Of a stretch of 64,000 nt of DNA, positions 33,497 to 40,735 are shown one piece after another. The DNA is taken from positions 5,394,001 to 5,458,000 of the forward strand of contig NZ_LN850107.1 in the NCBI RefSeq assembly GCF_900070365.1, in the 5' to 3' direction. The stretch's first letter is position 1; the number at the start of each line of letters is the position of its first letter. A model generated the notes under the pieces. That model ran no database searches. It saw only the letters and a program-made list of their open reading frames with translations, and was not told the DNA's origin. The stretch comes from Alloactinosynnema sp. L-07. Lineage in GTDB: Bacteria; Actinomycetota; Actinomycetes; Mycobacteriales; Pseudonocardiaceae. A program made the position numbers and the translations under genes.

Positions 33497-34837
33497 ATGA
33501 GCGCCAAGGCTGATCCGGCACGCGCCGGCCAGCCCGGTGCCGTCACGTCGCACGACGCCTACCTGCCCCAACACGGCAACGGGGGCTACCGGGTCACCCA
33601 CTACGACCTGGACCTGGACTACAAGGTCGGGCCTGGCCGGTTGGACGGCCGAGCCCGCCTCACGGTGGTGCCGACGCACGCGCTGAGCCGGTTCAGCCTC
33701 GACTTCGCCACGTTGCGGGTCACCCGGCTGCTGGTCAACGGCAAGGCCGTGCGCTACGTCCAGCGCGGGTCGAAGCTGCACATCACACCAGCCAAGCCCC
33801 TGCCTTCGCTGGCGCCGGTCACGGTCGAGGTGCGCTACGTCGGCTCGCCGGTCCCGGTGCCGACGGTGTGGGGCGAGTTGGGCTGGGACTACCTCGACGA
33901 CGGGGTCCTGGTGGCCAGCCAGCCGGTCGGGGCGCCGTCGTGGTTCCCGTGCAACGACCACCCCAGCGACAAGGCGACGTACCGGATCTCGGTCACCGTC
34001 GCCACGCCGTACCAGGTGATCGCCAACGGCGTACTGGAGTCCCGCCGCCCCTCGGCGTCCACGACGACCTGGGTGTACCGGCTGTCCCAACCGACGTCGG
34101 CGTATCTCATCAGTGTCCAAATCGGACGGTATGTGCTGACCGGGTCCGCGTCGGACACGGTGCCCGTGCACGCCGCGGTGCCCGCCCGCCTGATGGTGCC
34201 CTTCCGCTACGACTTCGGCCGCCAGCCGAAGATGATCACGACTTTCTCGAAGATGTTCGGCCGCTACCCCTTCGACCGCTACGGCGTGGTCGTGGTGGAC
34301 GCCGTCCTGGACGCCCCGGTCGAGGCGCAGGCCCTGTCGATCTTCGGGTCGAACCACGTCGACGGCAAGCGCGGCTCGGAGAACCTGGTGGCGCACGAGT
34401 TGGCCCACCAGTGGTTCGGGAACTCGCTGACCGTCGCCGAGTGGCGCCACATCTGGCTCAACGAGGGCTTCGCCACCTACGCCGAGTGGCTGTGGTCCGA
34501 ACAGTCCGGCGGCGACTCGGCCGACGTCCACGCCCGCCGGGCCTGGCGGGAAGTCGTTGTCCAGCCCCAAGATCTGCGTCTGGCCGACCCCGGCATGCAG
34601 CGGATCTTCGACGACCGCGTTTACCTGCGCGGCGCGATGACCCTGCACGCGCTGCGATCGCGGCTGGGTGAGGGCGCGTTCTTCGCCCTGCTGACGGAAT
34701 GGACGTCGACCTACGCGCATTCCACCGTGACGACGGACGCGTTCACGACGATGGCCCAGCGGCACACGCCATGGCCGCTGACCGAGCTGTTCGCGCGGTG
34801 GTTGTTCGACGCGACTTTGCCGCCGCTGCAACGATAA
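33497..34837 (+). CDS. M1-family zinc aminopeptidase (short, leaderless)
   Basis: 446 residues. Zinc site HELAHQWFG (His300, Glu301, His304) with the third ligand in HIWLNEGFATYAEW. The substrate-binding loop is EAQALSIFG instead of GAMEN, as in other actinobacterial M1 enzymes of this size. It lacks the large C-terminal HEAT domain and a signal peptide. Start ATG 33497, 23 bp after the synthetase gene on the same strand, so the two form an operon. Zinc aminopeptidases that trim the polymer are known from poly-lysine producers (from memory), which suggests a self-protection or polymer-length role here. Confidence 0.9.
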   Translation: MSAKADPARAGQPGAVTSHDAYLPQHGNGGYRVTHYDLDLDYKVGPGRLDGRARLTVVPTHALSRFSLDFATLRVTRLLVNGKAVRYVQRGSKLHITPAKPLPSLAPVTVEVRYVGSPVPVPTVWGELGWDYLDDGVLVASQPVGAPSWFPCNDHPSDKATYRISVTVATPYQVIANGVLESRRPSASTTTWVYRLSQPTSAYLISVQIGRYVLTGSASDTVPVHAAVPARLMVPFRYDFGRQPKMITTFSKMFGRYPFDRYGVVVVDAVLDAPVEAQALSIFGSNHVDGKRGSENLVAHELAHQWFGNSLTVAEWRHIWLNEGFATYAEWLWSEQSGGDSADVHARRAWREVVVQPQDLRLADPGMQRIFDDRVYLRGAMTLHALRSRLGEGAFFALLTEWTSTYAHSTVTTDAFTTMAQRHTPWPLTELFARWLFDATLPPLQR

Positions 34838-34840
34838 ACA

Positions 34841-34868
34841 GTGGGGCCGCCGTCCGCGACGGCCCCAC
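34841..34868. terminator. bidirectional terminator hairpin
   Basis: GTGGGGCCG (34841-34849) pairs with CGGCCCCAC (34860-34868), a perfect 9-bp stem starting 3 bp after the M1 stop and lying between convergent genes. Confidence 0.8.
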
Positions 34869-34951
34869 TCCACATCCCGCTCGACACCGCCACTGGCCGA
34901 CCGGGCAGGTTCACCCAATGGTGCGGCATCGACGAGGCGGAATCGACTGAA

Positions 34952-35560
34952 TTAGTGGATGGTGACCGACTCGCCGAGCGGGATCCGGGCATAGTCGGTC
35001 TCGTCTTCCAGCCAGGCGTCGAAGTTGTTCATCCCGAGGTCGCTGAGTAAGGCGTCGTGGATGGGGAACGCGCGGGCGGGTTTGACCGCGCGGACGAACT
35101 CGATGGCGTCTCGGTGCTTCAGCCACGGGCCGGACGCCGGGAGCAGCAGGGTGTCGACCTCCTCGGCGGGGACGAACAGCGAGTCGCCCGGGTGGTAGAC
35201 GCCGTCGATGATGAAGCCGACGTTCGGACATCCGGGCAGGCCGTCGATGACCTCGGCGTGCTCGCCGCCGACGACGCGCACGGAGAACCCCGCGGCGGTG
35301 AACGTGTCGCCCACGGCGGCCGCGGTCACGCCGAGAGCCGCGGCGAGGGCCGGGTGGGTGTGGACGGTCAGGCCGGGGTTCCTCTCCTGAGCCGCCTTGA
35401 GTTTGTCGATGTCGATGTGGTCAGGGTGCTCGTGGGTGATGAGCACGGCGTCGGCACCGGCCAGCGACTCCGCCTCGGAGTACGTGCCGGGGTCGATCAC
35501 GAGGGTCTGGCCGTCGCTCTCCAGACGCACACAAGCGTGGCCGAACTTCGTCAAGCGCAT
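34952..35560 (-). CDS. metallo-beta-lactamase-fold hydrolase (UlaG-like)
   Basis: 202 residues. Metal site LITHEHPDHIDI (HxHxDH) near residue 41, then HTHPALAAAL, GDS in YHPGDSLFVP and a C-terminal His in FPIHDALLSD. It belongs to the short UlaG/YtnP-like branch with unknown substrate. It lies 9 bp downstream of coxD on the same strand, so the two are likely co-transcribed. Confidence 0.85.
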   Translation of the reverse strand: MRLTKFGHACVRLESDGQTLVIDPGTYSEAESLAGADAVLITHEHPDHIDIDKLKAAQERNPGLTVHTHPALAAALGVTAAAVGDTFTAAGFSVRVVGGEHAEVIDGLPGCPNVGFIIDGVYHPGDSLFVPAEEVDTLLLPASGPWLKHRDAIEFVRAVKPARAFPIHDALLSDLGMNNFDAWLEDETDYARIPLGESVTIH

Positions 35561-35569
35561 GAATTCACG

Positions 35570-36439
35570 CTACCCGGCGAGCAGCGCGTCCAGGCCCGCC
35601 GCGATCACGCGGTCGGCGTCCTCTCGGTACTTGAGGACCGCGCCCAAGGTCACCGCGGCGCTGGCGGCGTCGAGGTCGGTGCGGTCGAGGGCGAGCAGGG
35701 CATGGGCCCAGTCGATCGACTCGGCCACGCCGGGAGGTTTGAGGAGTTCGGCGGAGCGGAGCCTGCGCACGGCGGTGGTGATCTGGGCGGAGAGGCGGTC
35801 GCTGATGCCGGGGACGCGGCGGCGGATGATCGCCAGCTCGCGGGTCAGGTCCGGGTGTTCGAGCCAGTGGTAGAGGCAGCGGCGCTTGAGGGCGTCGTGG
35901 ACCTCGCGGGTGCGGTTGGAGGTGAGCACCACCAGCGGCGGCTCGGCGGCGCGGATCTCGCCGAGTTCGGGGATGGTCACCGCGTTCTCGCTGAGCACCT
36001 CCAGCAGGAACGCCTCGAACTCGTCGTCGGCGCGGTCGACCTCGTCGATCAGCAGCACGCACGGGGCCGCCTCCAGCGCCCGCAGCAGCGGTCTGGCCAG
36101 CAGGAACCGGCGGGTGTAGAGCGACTTCTCGGCCTCGTCCGGGTCGACTTTGCCGTCGAGCGCGCGCAGGTGCAGCAGCTGGCGGGGGAAGTCCCAGTCG
36201 TAGAGGGCCTGGGTGGCGTCGATGCCTTCGTGGCACTGCAGGCGGATCACCTCGACGCCGAGCGCGTCGGCCAGGCCGATGGCCAGCGACGTCTTGCCCG
36301 TGCCCGGCTCGCCCTCGCAGAACAGGGGCTTGCCCATCCGCAGCGCGAGGAACGCGGCGGTGGCCAGGCCGTCGTCGGCCAGGTAGCCGACACCGTCGAG
36401 GGCGTCGGCGACCTCCTGCGGGGTGGCGAGGTGCCGCAT
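35570..36439 (-). CDS. coxD: MoxR-type AAA+ ATPase CoxD
   Basis: 289 residues. Walker A CEGEPGTGKTSLAI, Walker B VLLIDEVDRADDEFEAFLLEVLSE (cut here to LLIDEVDRADDEF), sensor 1 VVLTSNRTRE and the lid helices of the MoxR family. The segment LQCHEGIDATQALYDWDFPRQLL (start LQCHEGIDATQALYDWDF) is the CoxD hallmark. CoxD works with the VWA protein CoxE to mature molybdenum hydroxylases. Here it is 6.5 kb from coxE, with the padR, synthetase, M1 and metallo-hydrolase genes between. Confidence 0.9.
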   Translation of the reverse strand: MRHLATPQEVADALDGVGYLADDGLATAAFLALRMGKPLFCEGEPGTGKTSLAIGLADALGVEVIRLQCHEGIDATQALYDWDFPRQLLHLRALDGKVDPDEAEKSLYTRRFLLARPLLRALEAAPCVLLIDEVDRADDEFEAFLLEVLSENAVTIPELGEIRAAEPPLVVLTSNRTREVHDALKRRCLYHWLEHPDLTRELAIIRRRVPGISDRLSAQITTAVRRLRSAELLKPPGVAESIDWAHALLALDRTDLDAASAAVTLGAVLKYREDADRVIAAGLDALLAG

Positions 36440-36533
36440 CCCGCCACGGTATCCGACTCTCGGGGCCGACCCCGAGTCAAAACCAGGGTCGGTCCCCGAT
36501 GTCTCCGGCGCCGTGACCACGGACTCTGGAGAC

Positions 36534-36776
36534 ATGACGAACTACCTGTACACCGACGAAGAGCCCAAGACCGTCCGCAAGCTGCGCCGCAGCCGGACCG
36601 ACCGGATGATCTCCGGCGTGTGCGGCGGGATCGCCAAGGTGCTGGGCGTGGACGCGGCGCTGATCCGGATCGCGCTGGTGGCCGCCACCATCCTCGGCTT
36701 CGGCACCGGCGCGCTGATCTACCTCGCGTGCTGGATCGTCATGCCGGAGGACTCGTCCGCCTCCCCGAAATTCTAA
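36534..36776 (+). CDS. PspC-domain membrane protein
   Basis: 80 residues. After a charged N-terminus, the PspC core RMISGVCGGIAKVLGVDAALIRIAL leads into a single transmembrane helix and the end LACWIVMPED. PspC proteins sense envelope stress and can anchor PspA-like systems; stand-alone copies are common in actinobacteria. ATG 36534 with GGAG upstream. It is divergent from coxD (94-bp gap). Confidence 0.9.
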   Translation: MTNYLYTDEEPKTVRKLRRSRTDRMISGVCGGIAKVLGVDAALIRIALVAATILGFGTGALIYLACWIVMPEDSSASPKF

Positions 36777-36856
36777 GGTTGGTCACCTGGGAGCGAAGGG
36801 TACGGCTGGCCGGTAACCGTGGTCGCCTGCCGTCACGGTCCCCTGGGTGCGGTTTG

Positions 36857-36949
36857 ATGGGCGCTGAACGCGGACCCGCGATGGCTGGCGGGACGCTGAT
36901 CGCGGGCACCGCCGTGGCGGCGGGCACACTGTTGCTGCTGGTCACGTGA
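36857..36949 (+). CDS. possible 30-residue hydrophobic peptide
   Basis: A short frame (ATG 36857) encoding MGAERGPAMAGG followed by a hydrophobic Leu/Ala/Val tail ending LLLLVT. It has the size of a small membrane peptide, but there is no clear ribosome site and chance occurrence is possible. Confidence 0.2.
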   Translation: MGAERGPAMAGGTLIAGTAVAAGTLLLLVT

Positions 36950-36991
36950 CCGCCACCCAACCCAACCCCAACGCAACGGGCCCGGCAGAAC

Positions 36992-37020
36992 TGATCTGCC
37001 ATGGGTTTTCCGGACAGTGG
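36992..37020. repeat. left terminal inverted repeat of the IS
   Basis: 29 bp matching the complement of 38235-38263 with four mismatches; it begins TGAT as expected for the outer end of many IS3 elements. Confidence 0.9.
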
Positions 37021-37031
37021 TTTAGGGGGTT

Positions 37032-37910
37032 TCAGGCCGCTGGTTGTGTTGCGAGGTAGCGGTTGTGTGCTTCGTTGGGGGTGATGTATCCGAGGGTGGA
37101 GTGCAGGCGTGTGTGGTTGTAGAAGAGTTCGATGTAGGCGCTGATTGCTTGGTGGGCGTGGTGTTGGGTGGGGAAGTCGGCGTGGTGGACGAGTTCGTTT
37201 TTGAGTGCGGCGAAGAATGATTCGGCGAGTGCGTTGTCCCAGCAGACTCCGGTGCGGCCCATCGACGGGGTGATTCGGTGGCGGCGGAGGTGGGTGTGGA
37301 ATTCGGTGGAAGTGTACTGGGTTCCGCGGTCGGAATGGAAGACGGCGGTGTCGGCGAGGCGGATATTGCGGGCCGCGGCGGTGATGGCGTCGCAGGCCAA
37401 CGATGCCCTCAGGTGGTCGGCGGTGGCCCAACCGACGACTTTCCGTGTCGCGATATCGATGACGGTGGCCAGATAGAGCCATCCTTCGCGGGTCGGGACA
37501 TAGGTGATGTCGCCGACGAGTTTGTGGCCGGGTGCGTCGGCGGTGAAGTCACGGTTGATCAGGTCGGGGACCTCGGCGGCGTTGCGGTCGGCGGCGATCC
37601 TGGGGCGTGGCCTGGGCTGGCGCGGCACCAGACCCAGCTCGCGCATCAGGGCGCGGACCAGTTCGGGTCCGGCCTGGGTGCCCTGGCGGGCCAGGGCGGC
37701 GTGTACCCGGCGATACCCGTAGGTTCGCCGTGACTCGGCGAAGATCCGAGTGATCTCTCGTTTGAGGCCCTCGCGCCGCTCGACGGTGGCGGACACGGGT
37801 TTGTTCCGCCATTCGTAGAACCCCGACCTCGATACTCCCATCCAGTCGCACATCGCGATGACCGGGTAGTTGCCTTTTTCGCCGTCGATGAACTCGTAGG
37901 TCTCGGTCAC
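37032..37910 (-). CDS. IS3-family transposase OrfB (DDE integrase)
   Basis: 292 residues with the IS3 integrase core. An N-terminal HTH_21 region (VSRSGFYEWRNKP and TYGYRRVHAAL) is followed by the DDE triad: D in KLVGDITYVPT, D in VFHSDRGTQYTS and E in DNALAESFFAALKNEL. It lies in the -1 frame relative to orfA and overlaps it. It may be made as an OrfAB fusion by frameshifting at 37940-37946, or start at its own GTG 37910 (GTGA overlap). Confidence 0.95.
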   Translation of the reverse strand: MTETYEFIDGEKGNYPVIAMCDWMGVSRSGFYEWRNKPVSATVERREGLKREITRIFAESRRTYGYRRVHAALARQGTQAGPELVRALMRELGLVPRQPRPRPRIAADRNAAEVPDLINRDFTADAPGHKLVGDITYVPTREGWLYLATVIDIATRKVVGWATADHLRASLACDAITAAARNIRLADTAVFHSDRGTQYTSTEFHTHLRRHRITPSMGRTGVCWDNALAESFFAALKNELVHHADFPTQHHAHQAISAYIELFYNHTRLHSTLGYITPNEAHNRYLATQPAA

Positions 37911-38194
37911 CGATAGTCGCGGGCGAAGAAGGCGGCGGCTTTTCCCAGGAACTCGTTCTTCATCCGCAGCTCGGCGACTTCGCGTTCCAACTCCCGCAGC
38001 CGCACCCGCTCACCGTCGGTCAACGAGTCGACCGGCCGCGGCCGCGCCTCGTTGTGCTTCTCGACCCAATTCCGCAGGGTCTGCTCCACCAAATCCAACT
38101 GGCGGGCCGCCGCCGCGACCGAAACACCGCCCTCCACGACCATCCTGACAGCCTCAGCCTTGAACTCAGGCGAGAAACGACGACGTGGACTCAT
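37907..38194 (-). CDS. IS3-family transposase OrfA
   Basis: 95 residues: an N-terminal HTH (RRFSPEFKAEAVRMV, AAARQLDLVEQTLRNW) and a C-terminal leucine-zipper region (LRELEREVAELRMKNEF). ATG 38194 has GGAG seven bases upstream. Near the 3' end, the heptamer GGGAAAA (complement of 37940-37946) in the X-XXY-YYZ register is a good -1 slippery site leading into orfB without an intervening stop. Confidence 0.93.
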   Translation of the reverse strand: MSPRRRFSPEFKAEAVRMVVEGGVSVAAAARQLDLVEQTLRNWVEKHNEARPRPVDSLTDGERVRLRELEREVAELRMKNEFLGKAAAFFARDYR

Positions 38195-38234
38195 GAGAAT
38201 TCTCCGCTCCATCAAGCCCCAATTCTACTTGGGG

Positions 38235-38263
38235 CCGGTGTCCGGAAAATCCATGGCACATCA
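38235..38263. repeat. right terminal inverted repeat of the IS
   Basis: Partner of 36992-37020; the core TTTTCCGGACA (read inward) is identical at both ends. Confidence 0.9.
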
Positions 38264-38270
38264 GAACGGC

Positions 38271-38406
38271 CTGTTTGGGTGGTTCGCCTTGATTTGGGGT
38301 GAATGGGCCTAAACTTTCGGCGCGGGTGGGCTTCACCTGGCCCACCTTTTAGACCCGCGCAGGCCCATTCGAGGGGCCCCAAATCAAGGCGAACCACCCA
38401 AAACAG
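38271..38406. repeat. very large stem-loop (136 nt)
   Basis: Left arm 38271-38310 (starts CTGTTTGGGTGGTTCGCC) is complementary to right arm 38361-38406 with one bulge and one 5-nt insertion. Inside are nested stems CGCGGGT/ACCCGCG (38321-38327 with 38353-38359) and GTGGGC/GCCCAC (38326-38331 with 38340-38345). It lies directly beside the IS insertion point and after the DUF2516 gene's stop. It may be a terminator, a REP/MITE-like element or a structured RNA. Confidence 0.85.
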
Positions 38407-38451
38407 GCGCCCACAGACCAAGCCGCAGCCGAACCAGCGTCGGCTCGGGCA

Positions 38452-38745
38452 TCACCAGCGGGGACCGCGCTGGACCTCGATCAGTTTCGGGCGGACGTCA
38501 ACGATGTAGACCAGCGCCGCGACCAGCCCCGCCATCCAGAAGATCCAGCCCCGGCCCGCGAAGCTGAACAGCAGCAGCGCCGCCGTCGCGCCCGCCGTGA
38601 TGCCGACCCAGGCCATCTTGGTCATCCGGTCGGCGGCCGAGTAGGCATCCGGCCGCTGCATGAGCGCGTGGATGAGCGCGAACACACCGACCGGCACAGC
38701 GGCCCAGTCGATGATTCGCAAGATCCAGAATGCTGTCTGCGGCAC
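38452..38745 (-). CDS. DUF2516 small membrane protein
   Basis: 97 residues with three transmembrane stretches (AVPVGVFALIHALM, ATAALLLFSFAG, WMAGLVAALVYIVDVRPKL), the last ending in the family's VDVRP motif. GTG start at 38745. In mycobacteria the homologue (Rv0476, from memory) lies just after hbhA on the same strand; here it is divergently transcribed upstream of the XRE-hbhA operon. Function unknown. Confidence 0.85.
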   Translation of the reverse strand: MPQTAFWILRIIDWAAVPVGVFALIHALMQRPDAYSAADRMTKMAWVGITAGATAALLLFSFAGRGWIFWMAGLVAALVYIVDVRPKLIEVQRGPRW

Positions 38746-38849
38746 GACCCAAGCCTACGTGCGAACCGGCCCGGTCCACCACATGCCCTCGGCGATAGAG
38801 AAATGACGAAGTGGGGTAACCCTGCGTTGTGACCGACGGCACCCGCCGT

Positions 38850-38880
38850 TTGCAAGCGGGGTGCTTGCAACTGCTAGCAG
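38850..38880. promoter_or_regulatory. operator-like dyads upstream of XRE-hbhA
   Basis: TTGCAAGC-GGGGT-GCTTGCAA (38850-38870) is a perfect 8+8 inverted repeat. The palindrome CTGCTAGCAG (38871-38880) is directly adjoining. They lie 36 bp before the XRE start codon and are probably the regulator's own binding site. Confidence 0.6.
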
Positions 38881-38916
38881 CGGCGCGTAGCGTTTGGAGT
38901 GTCACAAGGAGGCGGG

Positions 38917-39372
38917 ATGGAAGAGACCGGACCCGGCGAGGTCAGTGCGATCGACAAGGTCGCCGACCTCGGGCGCGACATCGGTGAGTACATCAAGCAC
39001 CAGCGCAACTCGGCGAAGATCTCGCTGCGCCAGCTGTCCAAGCTCGCAGGCGTGTCCAATCCGTACCTCAGCCAGATCGAACGTGGTCTGCGCAAGCCCA
39101 GCGCCGAGATCCTGCAGCAGATCGCCAAGGGCCTGCGGATCTCGGCCGAGGCGCTCTACGTCCAAGCAGGCATCCTCGATGTCCCCGCGGGTGGCCCTGT
39201 GGTCGACGCGGTTCGGGCGGCCGACGAACTGACCGAACGGCAGAAGCAAGTACTGCTCGACATCTATGAGTCTTTCCGGCGCGAGAACGCCAACCAGTCC
39301 ACAGTGGAGGGGTCTGATGTGGACGACCAAACCGAACCCCGGACCCCACCTTCGAGGAGTGAATCAGCATGA
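38917..39372 (+). CDS. XRE-family regulator preceding hbhA
   Basis: 151 residues. An N-terminal helix-turn-helix (ISLRQLSKLAGVSNPYLSQIERGLRKPS) spans ~30-75; a helical dimerisation part and an acidic Thr/Glu tail follow. Start ATG 38917 has AAGGAGG four bases upstream; an earlier frame start is disregarded. The stop codon overlaps the hbhA start (ATGA), so the two are translationally coupled. It corresponds to Rv0474 in position relative to hbhA. Likely autoregulated via the dyad at 38850-38870. Confidence 0.9.
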   Translation: MEETGPGEVSAIDKVADLGRDIGEYIKHQRNSAKISLRQLSKLAGVSNPYLSQIERGLRKPSAEILQQIAKGLRISAEALYVQAGILDVPAGGPVVDAVRAADELTERQKQVLLDIYESFRRENANQSTVEGSDVDDQTEPRTPPSRSESA

Positions 39373-40034
39373 CGCTGCCCAACAGCGCCGATGTCCGCAA
39401 GGCTGGCGAGCAGGCCGCCGGGGCGGTCAACACCGCCATCGAGCAGGTCCGCACCCCGCTGCTGGCCGCCCTGGGCGCCGGTGACCTGGCCGCCAAGGCC
39501 GTCGCCGACGCGGTGAACAAGGCCAAGGAGCGCGCCGAGTCCACCCGGACCGCCGCCGCCGACCTGCCCGCCGACCTCAGCGGCCTGCGCGAGAAGCTCG
39601 ACCCGGCCGAGCTGCGCAAGCTCATCGACAACTACACCGAAGCGGCCCTCAAGCTCTACCAGAAGCTGGCCGACCAGGGCGAGGACGCGCTGGACAAGAT
39701 CAAGACCCAGCCGCAGGTCAAGAAGGTCGTCGAGCAGCTCGAAGAGGCCATCGAGGCCGCCCAGACCCGCGTCGGCGGTGCCGCCGGTGACGCCCGCGCG
39801 CTGGCCGAGGACGTGCTGGCCAAGGTCACCCGCAAGACCCGCTCGGTCGGCGAGAAGACCGCCCTGACCACGCAGAAGGTCGCCGCCGAGGTCGCCGAGA
39901 TCATCGAAGAGGCAGGCGACGACGTCGCCCACGAGGTCCGCAGCGCCAGCCGCCGCGTGGCCAACAAGACGGCCCCGGCCCGCAAGCCCGCCGTCCGCAA
40001 GACCACGGCGCCCGCGCCGAAGACCACCAAGTAG
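39369..40034 (+). CDS. hbhA: HbhA-like heparin-binding hemagglutinin homologue
   Basis: 221 residues, almost entirely helical. A long coiled coil (about 10-170; AVADAVNKAKERAE, EQLEEAIEAAQTRV) is followed by a Lys/Pro/Ala-rich C-terminal tail (RKPAVRKTTAPAPKTTK) like the heparin-binding tail of mycobacterial HbhA. In non-pathogens the protein is thought to act in lipid-inclusion binding or cell aggregation. It is the second gene of the XRE-hbhA operon and is closed by a strong terminator. Confidence 0.88.
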   Translation: MTLPNSADVRKAGEQAAGAVNTAIEQVRTPLLAALGAGDLAAKAVADAVNKAKERAESTRTAAADLPADLSGLREKLDPAELRKLIDNYTEAALKLYQKLADQGEDALDKIKTQPQVKKVVEQLEEAIEAAQTRVGGAAGDARALAEDVLAKVTRKTRSVGEKTALTTQKVAAEVAEIIEEAGDDVAHEVRSASRRVANKTAPARKPAVRKTTAPAPKTTK

Positions 40035-40047
40035 ATCCCCCGACGGC

Positions 40048-40079
40048 GAGGCCCCGGTCCTTTTCTGGACCGGGGCCTC
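40048..40079 (+). terminator. terminator of the XRE-hbhA operon
   Basis: A perfect 13-bp stem: GAGGCCCCGGTCC, loop TTTTCT, GGACCGGGGCCTC, followed by TTCGTATT. Confidence 0.88.
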
Positions 40080-40191
40080 TTCGTATTGCTGACAACTGAT
40101 GTCAGGGATCGCGTGGCTTGACGGGCTGACCGTCGGTGCCGGACTCGCGGCGGGGCGTGGGTGGCCGCGGCGGCGACCACGATGTCGTCGG

Positions 40192-40401
40192 TCATAGCCA
40201 GGCGGCAGGCGCGGTGGCCGCAGGGAAGACCAGACGGACGAACTCCAGCGCGCATTCCGGGCACACGGTGGGCGGTTCCGGCCGGGCCGGGTAGCGGGCG
40301 TGGACGGGAAGGCCGCACAACCCGCCCGCCATGCCCGCAGGCACCAGATGCGCCCGGCCGATGTGGAATTCGCTGATGCCCCAGGCGAAATCGCCGCTCA
40401 C
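40192..40401 (-). CDS. small zinc-ribbon-like protein
   Basis: About 69 residues with CGLP and VCPEC spaced like a zinc ribbon (Cys near 34; CxxC near 52-55). Similar small proteins accompany XRE/DUF397 genes in Pseudonocardiaceae. GTG 40401 overlaps the stop of the preceding gene (GTGA), so they are coupled; an ATG 12 bp upstream is an alternative. Function unknown. Confidence 0.55.
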   Translation of the reverse strand: MSGDFAWGISEFHIGRAHLVPAGMAGGLCGLPVHARYPARPEPPTVCPECALEFVRLVFPAATAPAAWL

Positions 40402-40667
40402 GCGCTGACCCACGTCCGCAGCGCGGTCCTGCCGAACTCCGTCAGCTCGACCGGAATCCAGCCGTCGAGTGGGTCACGATCGGAAGCGAGGGCGATCAGG
40501 CCGTCGCGGCGAAGAACGTACAGGGCGCTGATCAGGCGGCTGGACAGTTCCTCGGTGCGGTGCCGCAGCGGTTGAGTGCGGGTGGCGGCGACGATCTCGC
40601 CGCGCTCGACCTTGCGCAAGGCGCGCAGGAGGAACGGCTCGCGTGCTGGACCGGGACAGCTGGGCAT
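40398..40667 (-). CDS. small winged-helix-like protein
   Basis: 89 residues. The C-terminal ~55 residues (LSSRLISALYVLRRDGLIAL, ELTEFGRTALRTW) look like the recognition helix and wing of a small winged-helix protein. It is divergent from the XRE gene at 40736 and coupled to the downstream zinc-ribbon gene. No family assignment. Confidence 0.5.
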   Translation of the reverse strand: MPSCPGPAREPFLLRALRKVERGEIVAATRTQPLRHRTEELSSRLISALYVLRRDGLIALASDRDPLDGWIPVELTEFGRTALRTWVSA

Positions 40668-40735
40668 CGACGGACACCGCCTTCACATGGACGTGGGACG
40701 GGTGCGGCGGAAGAGGCCGCCACACACGCGCGAAG

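Larger units (their letters stand above)
36992..38263 (-). mobile_element. complete IS3-family insertion sequence, 1272 bp
   Basis: Terminal inverted repeats match at 25 of 29 positions: TGATCTGCCATGGGTTTTCC at the left and TGATGTGCCATGGATTTTCC read inward from the right. It is flanked by the 4-bp target duplication GAAC (36988-36991 and 38264-38267). It contains orfA and orfB in the IS3 arrangement with a -1 frameshift signal. Intact genes and ends suggest recent insertion. Confidence 0.93.

Noticed and set aside
40080..40195. Possible tiny gene (start ATGA-coupled to the zinc-ribbon gene; end like ESGTDGQPVKPRDP in another frame)
   Set aside because: Only works with a frameshift over ~30 codons; no ribosome site beyond the overlap, no homologue recognised.
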